NCBI GenBank assembly: GCA_964035575.1
Contig: OZ037880.1
Location: 434,001 to 498,000, forward strand
Direction: 5' to 3'
DNA: 64,000 nucleotides
Origin: Rhynchopus sp. YZ270_cl-10
Taxonomy: Eukaryota > Euglenozoa > Diplonemea > Diplonemida > Diplonemidae
The translations under genes were made by a program, and so were the position numbers. A model generated the notes under the pieces. The model was not told the origin of the DNA. It saw only the letters and a list, made by a program, of their open reading frames with translations, and did not search any database. Below, one piece after another: positions 54,026 to 64,000 of this stretch; position 1 is the first letter of the stretch, and each line of letters opens with the position of its first letter.

Positions 54026-54061
54026 AGTTGCAAGATGAATATGCCTGCATACACATCTTAA
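54026..54061 (-). repeat. Dispersed hairpin repeat, symmetrical variant
   Basis: Plus strand GTTGCAAGATGAATATGCCT then GCATACACATCTTA. Outer arms AAGATG/CATCTT and inner TATGC/GCATA give a near-perfect dyad. Confidence 0.55.
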
Positions 54062-54190
54062 AAAAGAGGGAAATGGGCATATAGTGAAACTGTGCAAGCC
54101 TTCTTACGACAAGAGACACTGAAAACTCCCATGGGATATCGAGCCTGCCTGTTCCCCACCCACCCGCCCACCCACCCACCCTGAGAAAAA

Positions 54191-54239
54191 AAAGTTTGTA
54201 AGATGAAACCTAAGCCTCCGGTGCATACAGTTGTCACCT
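54191..54239 (-). repeat. Dispersed hairpin repeat framed by AG sites
   Basis: Plus strand AAAGTTTGTAAGATGAAACC then TAAGCCTCCGGTGCATACAG and TTGTCACCT. On the minus strand the unit begins CAG-GTGACAAC and runs to CTTACAAAC-T-tract-CTCAG, so it could be read as a miniature GT-AG intron. Confidence 0.55.
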
Positions 54240-54679
54240 GAAAGAAAAGAAATCTTGAAAAGAAGGCATACAAAGCCCACGACGAGGTACGTGCACACAA
54301 CACACCCTTGTGTTTTATTTTATTTTTTTGTAAAACGTATTTTGGTGCGGGCTTACCTCGCCAACGCTCGTAGCTTCTTTTTATGTTTTGACTTGATTGG
54401 AGATTTCCCGCGGGATGTGCCCTGTCTTGTGGTCCCACAAAGAATCAGAAGCTGTCTCCAAGTTAAAAAAGAAGAGAAAAAAAATGTGCACATACACACA
54501 TCTAAGGCAATAAGGTAGAAACCCCACAAAGACAGAGAAAAGAGAGAAAACTGCGATGCATATGAGTTCATCAGAGGTGCTAGGGATGTACACAAAGACG
54601 TGCATAAAATGGCCAACGAAAGCCTCCCCACGGCACTCACATACACCTCCCACCCCACCCGTGCTCCTGGCATACTCGA

Positions 54680-56693
54680 CTAGCTTGAGTTTGTTTTCTT
54701 AATGTACACAATCTGGTCACCTTTGGGGCCGTTTCCGATCGAGACAACCTGTTGATGAATGATTGAAATTGTCCAAATGTTGAAGGAATTTTATGACCTA
54801 ATAGTTGATAGTGGAAATGCCTCTGGGACACGCTCACTGACGCCCTGTGGGTCGAATGTTTTAAATGATAAAAACACATACCTGCGCTCCGGTGAAGTGC
54901 TCGATGTTTCCGATGAACCTGCAGACGTTTCTTGGGAGGGGCTGCGAGTGGTCACGGTTCTTCCACCAGCTGCCTCCTGCGTAGAGGGGTGTGTCCTTCC
55001 AGCCGGGGATGGTCTTCACGACGGGGTGGCAGTGCTTCATGGCCTCCTCTGTGGGGAGCGCGTCACCTGGGTGCACGTAGTCGCCGTTGTTGAGAACACG
55101 TCCGTTGGTGGACGTGGACTTGCCCTGGGGGTGCTGGTACACGTACGCCACAATAAGCCCAAGGCGGTCGTACACATCACCACGGTCCAACGCAGAGATG
55201 GACAGATACGGTCCCTGCACCTGGTTCACCTCCGCATGCGCCACACAGTCAAACAGCCCTGTCACACGAGGCTTCTTTGTCGTCGCACCACACTCCCCAT
55301 GCGTCTCCGAAGACGCAATCGCCATCGCCGCACCCAAATCCCATCCGTTCACAAGCCCAGGCTTCACAAGACCATTCTTCCCGACACTCGCGAACCACTT
55401 TCTGTGGATTTCCTCGAAGTCCTCCAACGAATCGAATGTGTTCGGTGGCAGGTCGTTCAACGTGCCGATGTTGTTTCTCGAGAAGAAGTCCTGCGGGACG
55501 AAGGAGGACGGGTTGGCCCCGATGCCGACCCTTGAGGAGCCAGGGGCCTTGTGGATGTTGAGCACGGTGATCTTGTACTTCGAGACGTTGTGCCTGCACG
55601 CTGCGGCAAGCCCTCCTGCACACGTCTGCGCAGAGGTGGAGGACTCCCAGAACTTCTCCGCTGCGTTGGAGAGCCAGTAGCTCTGCGGGCCTTCGACAAG
55701 CACTTTCTTACCGTCCTCGAGCGTCGAGCGGATGATGTGGCTCACATCGCCACGCTTGGGGAACTGCGGGTTCTGGACAACCTCCTTCTCGTAGAGGTCC
55801 ATGAGGTACGACACCTTGTCCTTGGCAGTCACAAAGTCTGTGATGTACGGCGGGATGCGTGGGATGCCGTCTGCGTTGACCTTCTTGATCTCATTGAGCA
55901 CATCCTGCTCGGTGTAGTTGAGAAGCTTCAGGCACGCAAAGTAGTCCTGCATATCCTTCTTGAGACGTGCCTCTGCGACGCTTCTGTCGTTGTACAGATG
56001 GTCCATTCTGATGCCACGCTTCTTCACCTTACTTGAGTGGATGAAGGACATCCCCTTCAGCGTCGACGCATTCGCCCCGGACAGCATCAGATCCAACAAC
56101 TTATGGTACGGTGTCACTACGTGGCAGTTGCCTATCAGGAGACGGTCTGAGTAGTCGATGTCGTTGCGCACCAGCTGGCTGACCTCCTTTCTGAAGAAGG
56201 AGATGGGGTCCATCACACACTCGGGGCCGACAAGGTTGAGTTTGTTTGGGATGAGCAGACCCGAGGGCGCGAGGTGGAAGACGTACTTCCGCCCCTGCTG
56301 GTCGAACACGGTGTGCCCGGCGTTCTCACCTGAGTTGACACGGACAACACAGTGCACATCTTTGTGGTTTGCAATTGCGTCGACAGTCTTGCCTTTACCT
56401 TCGTCACCGAAGAAGGCACCGGCGACAAAGAGCAGGTCGCTTCCTTCTATGATGGGGTGCAGGATGTCCTCCTTTGTCGATGCTGTGTACTCATCCTCGC
56501 TGATGTACGACAGCGAGCCGATCGCAGGGCTGTTGCTCAGCTCCTCGTACGTTTTCCTACGCGATTCGTACAGCCCGTACGACGCCTCCTTGAACTCATT
56601 GTTCTTCGCAAACACAGTACCATTCCACGCACCCCCCAGCGCAAACCCTGACGCCGCCGCAGCAGTGAAGCGGATTGCGGCCCTACGCGCCAT
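54680..56693 (-). CDS. ADSS: Adenylosuccinate synthetase, euglenozoan long form
   Basis: Catalyses GTP-dependent joining of IMP and aspartate, the first step from IMP to AMP. Two exons, 54882-56693 and 54680-54748, with a 133-nt GTATGT...CAACAG intron in phase 0; 626 residues. Motifs: phosphate loop FFGDEGKGKTVD near 92, NSGENAGHTV, ECVMDPISF, EGPQSYWLS, KAPGSSRVGIGANPSSFVPQ and GPYLSISALDRGD; C-terminus SIGNGPKGDQIVYIKK. Bacterial and animal enzymes are about 430-460 residues. The extra N-terminal 80 residues, the insert around KKDMQDYFACLKLLNY and EGPQ in place of EGAQ match kinetoplastid enzymes. The start MARRAAIRFTAAAASGFALGG could be a targeting peptide. Key catalytic motifs are intact. 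Confidence 0.95.
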
Positions 56694-56912
56694 TGTTGCT
56701 GTCTTTTCTTTCGTTCTCTGTAGTGAAGTCAGAGAGAGAGGAGGGAGGAGGAGGAGGAGGAGGAGGAGCGGGAAGAAAAGGGGGAAGGCTTTTTTTTTTT
56801 TTTTTTTTTTTTTTTGCGCAAGTCAAAGAAGAGGTGTGCAACTCAAAAGGAGAAAGACTATGAGCGGGGTGTAGGAGTCGAAACCCATTCACATCACTCT
56901 GCCCACGAACGT

Positions 56913-56945
<33 letters not shown>

Positions 56946-57840
56946 ACTGACGATGGCAGTGTTGCACGCTTTGTGGGGGGAAAAGAGAATTTTCGAAGAT
57001 GAATGCAAAGGAAAAACGTGGAAAAAAAAAGGGGGGAGTGCTACTGCGCTTGGAAACACGGCCTTTTGTGTAGAACATCCAACACATCACACGGCAGAGG
57101 TGATCTGTGAACCCGTGGGTGTGTGTGGTTCTGTTTTCAGGCATAATCGTGAAATCGCTGCAAAAACAACATGCACCTGCCAACCAATACCAGTCATTCC
57201 AAGGTGAAATGACGTTCTAATGATATCAGATGACCCCGTACGCATGAATACTCTGGTCCTACCAACAACACATCATATGGGCACCCGAGGAAGCCGTGCA
57301 CGAAACATGGGACCTGGCTAAAAAGGAATAGGTGCGTGGATGTCGCTGCTTCTCATTTCAAGAAAGAGAAGGTTACGTACGTTTTTTTGTCAAATAATTT
57401 TTTTCTGTTCTTGTCGAAAACTCGTACAAACGTAAATGTACTATTTCATCATTGCAAAAAGAATAGAAGAAAAGAAGAAAAAATGTGTTTCCTCTGCCAT
57501 ATTTTCCCGCTCCAAGCACTGCAAACGAGGATCGGTGCACTTCTCTGGTTACCCATATCATACGCAGCACAAAAAGTAGGAGACGAAGATTAAGGTAGTT
57601 CACAAACTATGTGTTACCCCACCCCATCACTGTTGGGGAGGATAACGAATTGGACTTTGTTACAGACGCAATAAAAATGCCTAACACACAATACACTCTG
57701 AATAACACAAAAATAAATACACGAGTGAGAGAGAGAGAGCACACAGAACGACACACACGAACGAAAAGACATCGTTGCGGCATCGTTTCAACACAAAACG
57801 TTGGTGGAAACACGTAAAAAAGACACAAAAGATTCTAAAC
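56694..57840. other. ADSS leader and 3' flank of the first DOMON gene
   Basis: The left part is the ADSS acceptor region and a T-run. From about 57010 the sequence matches the spacers of the DOMON array (for example GGAGGATAACGA and AACACACAATACACTCTGAA), so it is a repeat-unit flank. No further gene seen. Confidence 0.6.
56718..56780 (-). promoter_or_regulatory. Putative trans-splice acceptor of ADSS
   Basis: On the minus strand a long run of CCTCCTCCT and CTCTCTCTCT leads to GACTTCACTACAG, whose AG lies 25 nt before the ATG at 56693. A textbook polypyrimidine-AG acceptor; inferred from sequence alone. Confidence 0.5.
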
Positions 57841-58941
57841 TCAGAACTGCGGTGCAGCAGAGATGGTGAGGTTGAGGACAGCGTTGATCTTGTGTCCTGC
57901 GAAAGGGTAAGTGGGGTTCGATGCGAAGTTGAAGGGGGTGATGGCGTCAGCATCAAGGTCGAGACCTCCTGCTCCAGTCAGCATTCTTGCGAAGCGGAGG
58001 GTGGCCACGTTGTTGCTGAAGTCAATGCTCGAGTTCAAAAGCTTCTGGGAGGGGTCCGCAAGCACCGGCATGGTCACGTTCTTGGCGGGCTGGATCACGT
58101 GGAAAGTCTCCACCTTGCAGTCCTGTCCGGGGGTGGTGCAGTATCCAATGGGTCCAGAGGCAGGTCCCATGCGGCCGTAGGTTCCGGCAGCAGTGAGACC
58201 AATCCAACCAGGCTGGATGGGACCGGTCACAGCCATCGAGACGGCTCCCTGCACGGCGTTGTACCTCCAGTGCACGTTCACGTCCTGGATCACGTTCTTC
58301 TCGCATGTGTAAGCGACTCCTGCGTCATCCTTCAGGGTGGAAGGCTGGCAGGTCACGGCAGGCACACGAACGGCAGGGGTGGCGGAGATGGTGAGGTTGA
58401 GGACAGCGTTGATCTTGTGTCCTGCGAAAGGGTAAGTGGGGTTCGATGCGAAGTTGAAGGGGGTGATGGCATCGGCGTCAAGGTCGAGACCTCCTGCTCC
58501 AGTCAGCATTCTTGCGAAGCGGAGGGTGGCCACGTTGTTGCTGAAGTCAATGCTCGAGTTCAAAAGCTTCTGGGACGGGTCTGCAAGCACCGGCATCGTC
58601 ACGTTCTTGGCAGGCTGGATCACGTGGAAAGTCTCCACCTTGCAGTCCTGTCCGGGGGTGGTGCAGTATCCAATGGGTCCAGAGGCAGGTCCCATGCGGC
58701 CGTAGGTTCCGGCAGCAGTGAGACCAATCCAACCAGGCTGGATGGGGCCGGTCACAGCCATCGAGACGGCTCCCTGCACGGCGTTGTACCTCCAGTGCAC
58801 GTTCACGTCCTGGATAACGTTCTTCTCGCATGTGTACGCGACTCCTGCGTCATCCTTCAGGGTGGAAGGCTGGCAGGTCGCTGCGTCAGCACTTGCGAAC
58901 ATCACAGACGCAAGGGCGCACATTCCGGTGAAGCGCATCAT
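57841..58941 (-). CDS. Secreted two-domain DOMON-like protein, array copy 1
   Basis: 366 residues, single exon. MMRFTGMCALASVMFASADA is a signal peptide, which fixes the start at 58941 and not at an upstream in-frame codon. Two near-identical modules of about 165 residues follow, joined by ATPAVRVPAVT. Each begins TCQPSTLKDDAGVAYTCEKN, has NVHWRYNAVQGAVSMAVTG, PGWIGLTAAGTYGRMGPASG, YCTTPGQDC, NVATLRFARMLTG and ends ALNLTIS. The pattern (gain-of-surface GWIGL, R-x-L near the end) fits a DOMON-type beta-sandwich, which in other proteins binds heme or sugar. The ligand is not evident here: no clear axial Met/His pair stands out. Four conserved Cys per module suggest disulfides. Confidence 0.8.
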   Translation of the reverse strand: MMRFTGMCALASVMFASADAATCQPSTLKDDAGVAYTCEKNVIQDVNVHWRYNAVQGAVSMAVTGPIQPGWIGLTAAGTYGRMGPASGPIGYCTTPGQDCKVETFHVIQPAKNVTMPVLADPSQKLLNSSIDFSNNVATLRFARMLTGAGGLDLDADAITPFNFASNPTYPFAGHKINAVLNLTISATPAVRVPAVTCQPSTLKDDAGVAYTCEKNVIQDVNVHWRYNAVQGAVSMAVTGPIQPGWIGLTAAGTYGRMGPASGPIGYCTTPGQDCKVETFHVIQPAKNVTMPVLADPSQKLLNSSIDFSNNVATLRFARMLTGAGGLDLDADAITPFNFASNPTYPFAGHKINAVLNLTISAAPQF

Positions 58942-60192
58942 TTTGTGTTGAAAGGTTGATAAGGAGATGACAAAAACTGTGGGATGGGGTGTGGGGTGTG
59001 CACAATATTGTCGTAGATTTAGAAAATGGAAATCGCTTTTTTTTAACTCTAATCTCAACACCTGGACTTGGATCTCGGATACCACTGTGTTCGATACACT
59101 TATTTGCTGCATCGACAACCCCCAGTCAAGAGGTGCGTTCTGTACTCAATGCCACTCGGCAGTTGGATACACAGCACCCTTGTGGGATGAGATAAAAACT
59201 AAAAACAAAGAATAAAAAAAGGTGCTACTACGCTTGAAAGCACGGCCTTTTGTGTAGAACATCCAACACATCACACGGCAGAGGTGCTCTGTGAACCCGT
59301 GGGTGTGAGTGGTTCTTTTTTCAGGCATTATCGTGAAATCGCTGCAAAAACAACATGCACATTCCAAGGTGAAATGACTGGTTCTTAGGTATCAGATGAC
59401 CCCGCACACATGAATACTCTGTCCCCACCGACAATAAATCATATGGGCACCCGAGGAAACCGTGCACGAAACATGGGACCTGGCTGAAGAGGAATAGGCA
59501 TGTCGCTCCTTCTCATTTCAAGAACGAGAAGGTTACGTACGTTTTTTTATCAAAAACTATTTATTTCTGTTCTTGTCGAGAACTCGTACAAAGGTAAATG
59601 TACTGCTCTTTCATCATAACAAAAAAAAAATATAATCATTGGTGCTCCTGATAACCCCATTTTGCGTACTTGTTGCGTACTTGCTGCGTACTTGTTGCGC
59701 ACTTTGTGCACGAAAAAAAAAATACAGGAATACCCTATATTGCGTACTTGTTGCGTACTTAGTGCGTAGTTGTTGCGTACTTGGTATTTTTTATTTCTGG
59801 AGTACCAATCATGCAAAAAAAAACGGGGGGACGGAATGTGTTTCCTCTGTCATATTATCCCGCTCCAAGCACTGCAAACGAGGATCCGTACACGTGACCC
59901 ACATCATACACAGCTTGAAAATAGGAGACGAAGAGTAAAGTAGTTCACAGCTAAAACCAAACTATGTGTTACCCCACCCCCTTGTTGTTCGGGAGGATAA
60001 CGAGTCAGATTTTGTTACAGGCACAATAAAAATGCCTAACACACATTACACTCTGAATAACACGAAATAAATACACGAGTGAGAGAGAGAGCACACAGAA
60101 CGACACACACGAACGAAAAGACATCGTTGCGGCATCGTTTCAACACAAAACGGTGGTGGACCCACGTAAAACAGACACAAAAAAGTCTAAAC
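58942..60192. other. DOMON array spacer 1
   Basis: Flanks shared with the other spacers (5' leader CAACCTTTCAACACAAA; downstream AGGTGCTCTGTGAACCCGTG). It carries a private insert with an 11-nt minisatellite (59662-59783). No gene. Confidence 0.65.
59662..59783. repeat. 11-nt minisatellite TGTTGCGTACT, eight imperfect units in two blocks
   Basis: Units such as TTTGCGTACT, TGTTGCGTACT and TGCTGCGTACT occur four times at 59662-59705 and four times at 59739-59783. An A-run and unique sequence separate the blocks. Present only in this spacer of the array. Confidence 0.65.
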
Positions 60193-60768
60193 TCAGAACT
60201 GCGGTGCAGCAGAGATGGTGAGGTTGAGGACAGCGTTGAATTTGTGTCCTGCGAAAGGGTAGTATGGGCTCGATGCGAAGTTGAAGGGGGTGATGGCATC
60301 GGCGTCAAGGTCGAGACCTCCTGCTCCAGTCAGCATTCTTGCGAAGCGGAAGGTGGACACGTTGTTGCTGAAGTCAATGCTCGAGTTCAGAAGCTTCTGG
60401 GAGGGGTCCGCAAGCACCGGCATGGTCACGTTCTTGGCGGGCTGGATCACGTGGAAGGTACCCACCTGGCAGTCAACGAAGGGGGTGGTGCAGTATCCAA
60501 TGGGTCCCGAGGCAGGTCCCATGCGGCCGTAGGTTCCGGCAGCAGTGAGACCAATCCAACCGGCCTGGATGGGGCAGGTCACAGCCATCGAGACGGCTCC
60601 CTGCACGGCGTTGTACCTCCAGTGCACGTTCACATCTTGGATAACGTTCTTCTCGCATGTGTACGCGACTCCTGCGTCATCCTTCAGGGTGGAAGGCTGG
60701 CAAGTCGCTGCGTCGGCACTTGCGAACATCACAGACGCAAGGGCGCACATTCCGGTGAAGCGCATCAT
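60193..60768 (-). CDS. Secreted single-domain DOMON-like protein, array copy 2
   Basis: 191 residues: the same signal peptide as its neighbours and one DOMON-like module, so one domain was lost or never gained. It differs from the two-domain copies at several sites: CPIQAGWIGL, YCTTPFVDCQVGTFHV, NNVSTFRFARML and SSPYYPFAGHKFNA. Stop and 3' flank are conserved with the other copies. Confidence 0.8.
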   Translation of the reverse strand: MMRFTGMCALASVMFASADAATCQPSTLKDDAGVAYTCEKNVIQDVNVHWRYNAVQGAVSMAVTCPIQAGWIGLTAAGTYGRMGPASGPIGYCTTPFVDCQVGTFHVIQPAKNVTMPVLADPSQKLLNSSIDFSNNVSTFRFARMLTGAGGLDLDADAITPFNFASSPYYPFAGHKFNAVLNLTISAAPQF

Positions 60769-61772
60769 TTTGTGTTGAAAGGTTAATAAGGAGATGACAA
60801 AAACTGTGGGATGGGGTGTGGGGTGTGCACAAGATTGTCGTAGATTTAGAAAATGGAAATCGCTTTTTTTTAACTCTAATCTCAACACCTGGACTTGGAT
60901 CCTCGGATACCACTGTGTTCATACACTTTTTGCTGCACCGACAACCCCCAGCCAAGAGGTGCGTTCTGTACTCAATGTCAAGCGACAGTTGGATACACAG
61001 CACCCTTGTCTCGAATCCGAGAAAAAACACTGTGGGATGAGATAAAAACAAAAAACAAAGAAGAAAAAAAGTGCTACGCTTGAAAGAACATCCAGCACAT
61101 CACAAGGCAGAGGTGCTCTGCGAACCTGTGGGTGTGAGTGGATATCTTTTCAGGCGCAATGGTGAAATCGCTGCGAAAACAACATGCACCTGCCAACCAA
61201 TACCAGTCATTCAAAGGTGAACTGACTCGTTCATAGGTATCAGATGACCCCGTACGCATGAATACTCTCGTCCTACCAACAACACATCACATGGGCACCC
61301 GAGGAAGCCGTGCACGAAACATGGGACCTGGCTGAAGAAGAATAAAAATGTGTTTCCTCTGCCATATTTTCCCGCTCCAAGCACTGCAAACGAGGATCGG
61401 TGCACTTCTCTGGTTAACCATATATCACACGCAGCTCAAAAAGTAGGAGACGAAGATTAAAGTAGTTCGCAGCTAAAACAAACTATGTGTTACCCCACCC
61501 CATCACTGTTGGGGAGGATAACGAGTCGGACTTTGTTACAATAAAAATGCCGGACACACAATACACTCTGAATAACACAAAAATAAAAATACACCTAAGT
61601 TAGAGAGAGCATGAGAACAAGAGAACACAAAGAACGACACACGCGAACGAAAAGACATCGTTGCGGCATCGTTTCAACAGAATACGTCGGAAACACGTAA
61701 AACAATTTGACTTGAAATACACAGCATCTCGTAAGTGTACCTAAAAAAAAGTGGACACGAAAAAGTCTAAAC
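60769..61772. other. DOMON array spacer 2
   Basis: Closely matches spacers 1 and 3 over most of its length; shorter because it lacks the minisatellite insert. No gene. Confidence 0.65.
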
Positions 61773-62873
61773 TCAGAACTGCGGTGCAGCAGAGATGGTG
61801 AGGTTGAGGACAGCATGCAGCTTGTGTCCTTCGAAGGGGTAAGTGGGGTTCGATGCGAAGTTGAAGGGGGTGATGGCGTCAGCATCAAGGTCGAGACCTC
61901 CTGCTCCAGTCAGCATTCTCGCGAAGCGGAGGGTGGCCACGTTGTTGCTGAAGTCAATGCTCGAGTTCAGAAGCTTCTGGGAGGGGTCCGCAAGCACCGG
62001 CATGGTCACGTTCTTGGCAGGCTGGAGCACGTGGAAGGTCTCCACCTTGCAGTCCTGTCCGGGGGTGGTGCAGTATCCAATGGGTCCAGAGGCAGGTCCC
62101 ATGCGGCCGTAGGTCACAGCAGCAGTGAGACCCATCCAACCAGGCTGGATGGGACCGGTCACAGCCATCGAGACGGCTCCCTGCACGGCGTTGTACCTCC
62201 AGTGCACGTTCACATCATCGAGCACCTTCTTCTCGCATGTGTACGCGACTCCTGCGTCGTCCCTCAGGGTGGAAGGCTGGCAGGTCACGGCAGGCACACG
62301 GACGGCAGGAGTGGCGGAGATGGTGAGGTTGAGGACAGCGTTGATCTTGTGTCCTGCGAAAGGGTAAGTGGGGTTCGATGCGAAGTTGAAGGGGGTGATG
62401 GCATCGGCGTCAAGGTCGAGACCTCCTGCTCCAGTCAGCATTCTTGCGAAGCGGAGGGTGGCCACGTTGTTGCTGAAGTCAATGCTCGAGTTCAGAAGCT
62501 TCTGGGAGGGGTCCGCAAGCACCGGCATCGTCACGTTCTTGGCAGGCTGGAGCACGTGGAAGGTCTCCACCTTGCAGTCCTGTCCGGGGGTGGTGCAGTA
62601 TCCAATGGGTCCAGAGGCAGGTCCCATGCGGCCGTAGGTTCCGGCAGCAGTGAGACCAATCCAACCAGGCTGGATGGGGCCGGTCACAGCCATCGAGACG
62701 GCTCCCTGCACGGCGTTGTACCTCCAGTGCACGTTCACGTCCTGGATCACGTTCTTCTCGCATGTGTACGCGACTCCTGCGTCGTCCCTCAGGGTGGAAG
62801 GCTGGCAAGTCGCTGCGTCGGCACTTGCGAACATCACAGACGCAAGGGCGCACATTCCGGTGAAGCGCATCAT
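61773..62873 (-). CDS. Secreted two-domain DOMON-like protein, array copy 3
   Basis: 366 residues, same length and domain layout as copy 1: identical signal peptide, two modules, same linker. Local differences: KKVLDDVNVHWRYN and GLTAAVTYGRM in module 2, FHVLQPAKNV in both modules, and YPFEGHKLHAVLN at the C-terminus. Almost identical DNA in the modules within and between genes points to recent duplication or gene conversion. Confidence 0.8.
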   Translation of the reverse strand: MMRFTGMCALASVMFASADAATCQPSTLRDDAGVAYTCEKNVIQDVNVHWRYNAVQGAVSMAVTGPIQPGWIGLTAAGTYGRMGPASGPIGYCTTPGQDCKVETFHVLQPAKNVTMPVLADPSQKLLNSSIDFSNNVATLRFARMLTGAGGLDLDADAITPFNFASNPTYPFAGHKINAVLNLTISATPAVRVPAVTCQPSTLRDDAGVAYTCEKKVLDDVNVHWRYNAVQGAVSMAVTGPIQPGWMGLTAAVTYGRMGPASGPIGYCTTPGQDCKVETFHVLQPAKNVTMPVLADPSQKLLNSSIDFSNNVATLRFARMLTGAGGLDLDADAITPFNFASNPTYPFEGHKLHAVLNLTISAAPQF

Positions 62874-63826
62874 TTTGTGTTGAAAGGTTGATAAGGAGAT
62901 GACAAAAACTGTGGGATGGGGTGTGGGGTGTGCACAAGATTGTCGTAGATTTAGAAAATACACATCGTTTACTTTTTTCTCTTCACTCTAATCTCGGATA
63001 CCACTGTGTTCGATACACTTTTTTGCTGCACCGACAACCCCCAGCCAAGAGGTGCGTTCTGTACTCAATGTCAAGCGACCGTTGGATACACAGCACCCTT
63101 GTGGGATGAGATAAAAACAAAGAAGAAAAAAAGTGCCACTACGCTTGAAAGAACATCCAACACATCACAAGGCAGAGGTAATCTGTGTAACCCGTGGGTG
63201 TGAGTGGATATCTTTTCAGGCGCAATGGTGAAATCGCTGCAAAAACAACATGCACCTGCCAACCAATACCAGTCATTCAAAGGTGAACTGACTCGTTCAT
63301 AGGTATCAGATGACCCCGTACGCATGAATACTCTCGTCCTACCAACAACACATCATATGGGCACCCGAGGAAGCCGTGCACGAAACATGGGACCTGGCTG
63401 AAGAAGAATAAAAATGTGTTTCCTCTGCCATATTTTCCCTCCAAGCACTGCAAACGAGGATCGGTGCACTTCTCTGGTTACCCATATCATACACAGCTCA
63501 AAAAGTAGGAGACGAAGCTTAAGGTAGTTCACAGCTAAAACAAACTATGTGTTACCCCACCCCATCACTGTTGGGGAGGATAACGCGTCGGACTTTGTTA
63601 CAGATGCAATAAAAATGCCGAACACACAATACACTCTGAATAACACAAAAAATAAAAATACACCTAAGTGAGAGAGAGATCACAAAGAATGACACACGCG
63701 AACGAAAAGACATCGTTGCGGCATCGTTTCAACAGAATACGTCAGAAACACGTAAAACAATTTGACTTGAAATACACAGCCTCTCGTAAGTGTACCTAAA
63801 AAAAATAGACACGAAAAAGTCTAAAC
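62874..63826. other. DOMON array spacer 3
   Basis: Shares nearly all blocks with spacer 2, including the 3' flank next to the following gene copy. No gene. Confidence 0.65.
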
Positions 63827-64000
63827 TCAGAACTGCGGTGCAGCAGAGATGGTGAGGTTGAGGACAGCGTTGATCTTGTGTCCTGCGAAAGGGTAAGTGG
63901 GGTTCGATGCGAAGTTGAAGGGGGTGATGGCGTCGGCGTCAAGGTCGAGACCTCCTGCTCCAGTCAGCATTCTTGCGAAGCGGAGGGTGGCCACGTTGTT
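63827..64000 (-). CDS. DOMON-like protein, array copy 4 (only its C-terminal end in the window)
   Basis: Stop at 63827-63829 follows SAAPQF as in copies 1-3, and the frame continues off the right edge with LRFARMLTG and FNFASNPTYPFAGHKINAVL. At least 57 codons of the last module are visible; whether the gene has one or two modules cannot be told. Confidence 0.75.
   Translation of the reverse strand, partial: NNVATLRFARMLTGAGGLDLDADAITPFNFASNPTYPFAGHKINAVLNLTISAAPQF

Larger units (their letters stand above)
53032..54679. other. Spacer with a pentanucleotide satellite and two hairpin repeats
   Basis: Holds (CATGA)n at 53606-53784 and hairpin repeats at 54026 and 54191. Otherwise A/T-rich without a recognisable gene. 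Confidence 0.55.

Noticed and set aside
58942-59118. N-terminal extension of DOMON copy 1 (to 59118)
   Set aside because: The extension is leader sequence shared by the other spacers; the signal peptide starting at 58941 fits the start.
57841-63829. Evenly spaced repeats as a CRISPR-like array
   Set aside because: The units are protein-coding genes of 0.6-1.1 kb with spacers of about 1 kb, not short direct repeats.

Overview
The window looks like nuclear DNA of a single-celled eukaryote, most likely a euglenozoan and probably a diplonemid-like one (inference). Every gene I can support lies on the minus strand across 64 kb, as expected of a polycistronic array. Several starts sit just behind a long pyrimidine tract plus AG, as at a trans-splice acceptor. 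The adenylosuccinate synthetase has the long form and motif variants known from kinetoplastids. Short GT-AG introns (47-196 nt), mostly with a GTATGT donor, interrupt many genes. Coding DNA is GC-rich; spacers are AT-rich and full of homopolymer runs.

Layout, left to right (reverse of transcription): (1) 1-4757, a secreted tandem Calx-beta-like repeat protein, cut by the window edge. (2) 7279-27740, three tandem full-length ABCA transporters of about 1,920-2,000 residues. They are nearly identical except for sharply bounded divergent patches, and each has a degenerate WW-like module before the second ATPase domain. (3) 27741-32362, a gene-free spacer with inverted-repeat elements and hairpin repeats. 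(4) 32363-39964, a SAM/YccF-like/CAX cation exchanger, a four-exon small type I membrane protein, a DxD glycosyltransferase and a helical-repeat protein. (5) 42084-46139, a six-exon, 1,223-residue scaffold-like protein. (6) 46433-48373, a hAT DNA transposon with an 8-bp target duplication and nested fold-back elements. (7) 49233-51342, an apolipoprotein N-acyltransferase-like membrane protein lacking the nitrilase nucleophile. (8) 51958-53031, a cysteine-containing unknown ORF. (9) 54680-56693, adenylosuccinate synthetase. (10) 57841-64000, a tandem array of secreted DOMON-like proteins (2, 1, 2 and at least a partial domain) in conserved spacers.

The genes do not form one pathway. Membrane transport (ABCA, CAX), secretory or surface proteins (Calx-beta repeats, DOMON, glycosyltransferase) and purine synthesis simply share one transcription direction. 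The most unusual signal is a dispersed element of about 40 nt in most of the longer spacers outside the DOMON array. It always has the same orientation, folds into a hairpin on the transcribed strand, shows a compensatory base change, and usually runs straight into a pyrimidine tract. I found no tRNA, rRNA, CRISPR array or spliced-leader gene.
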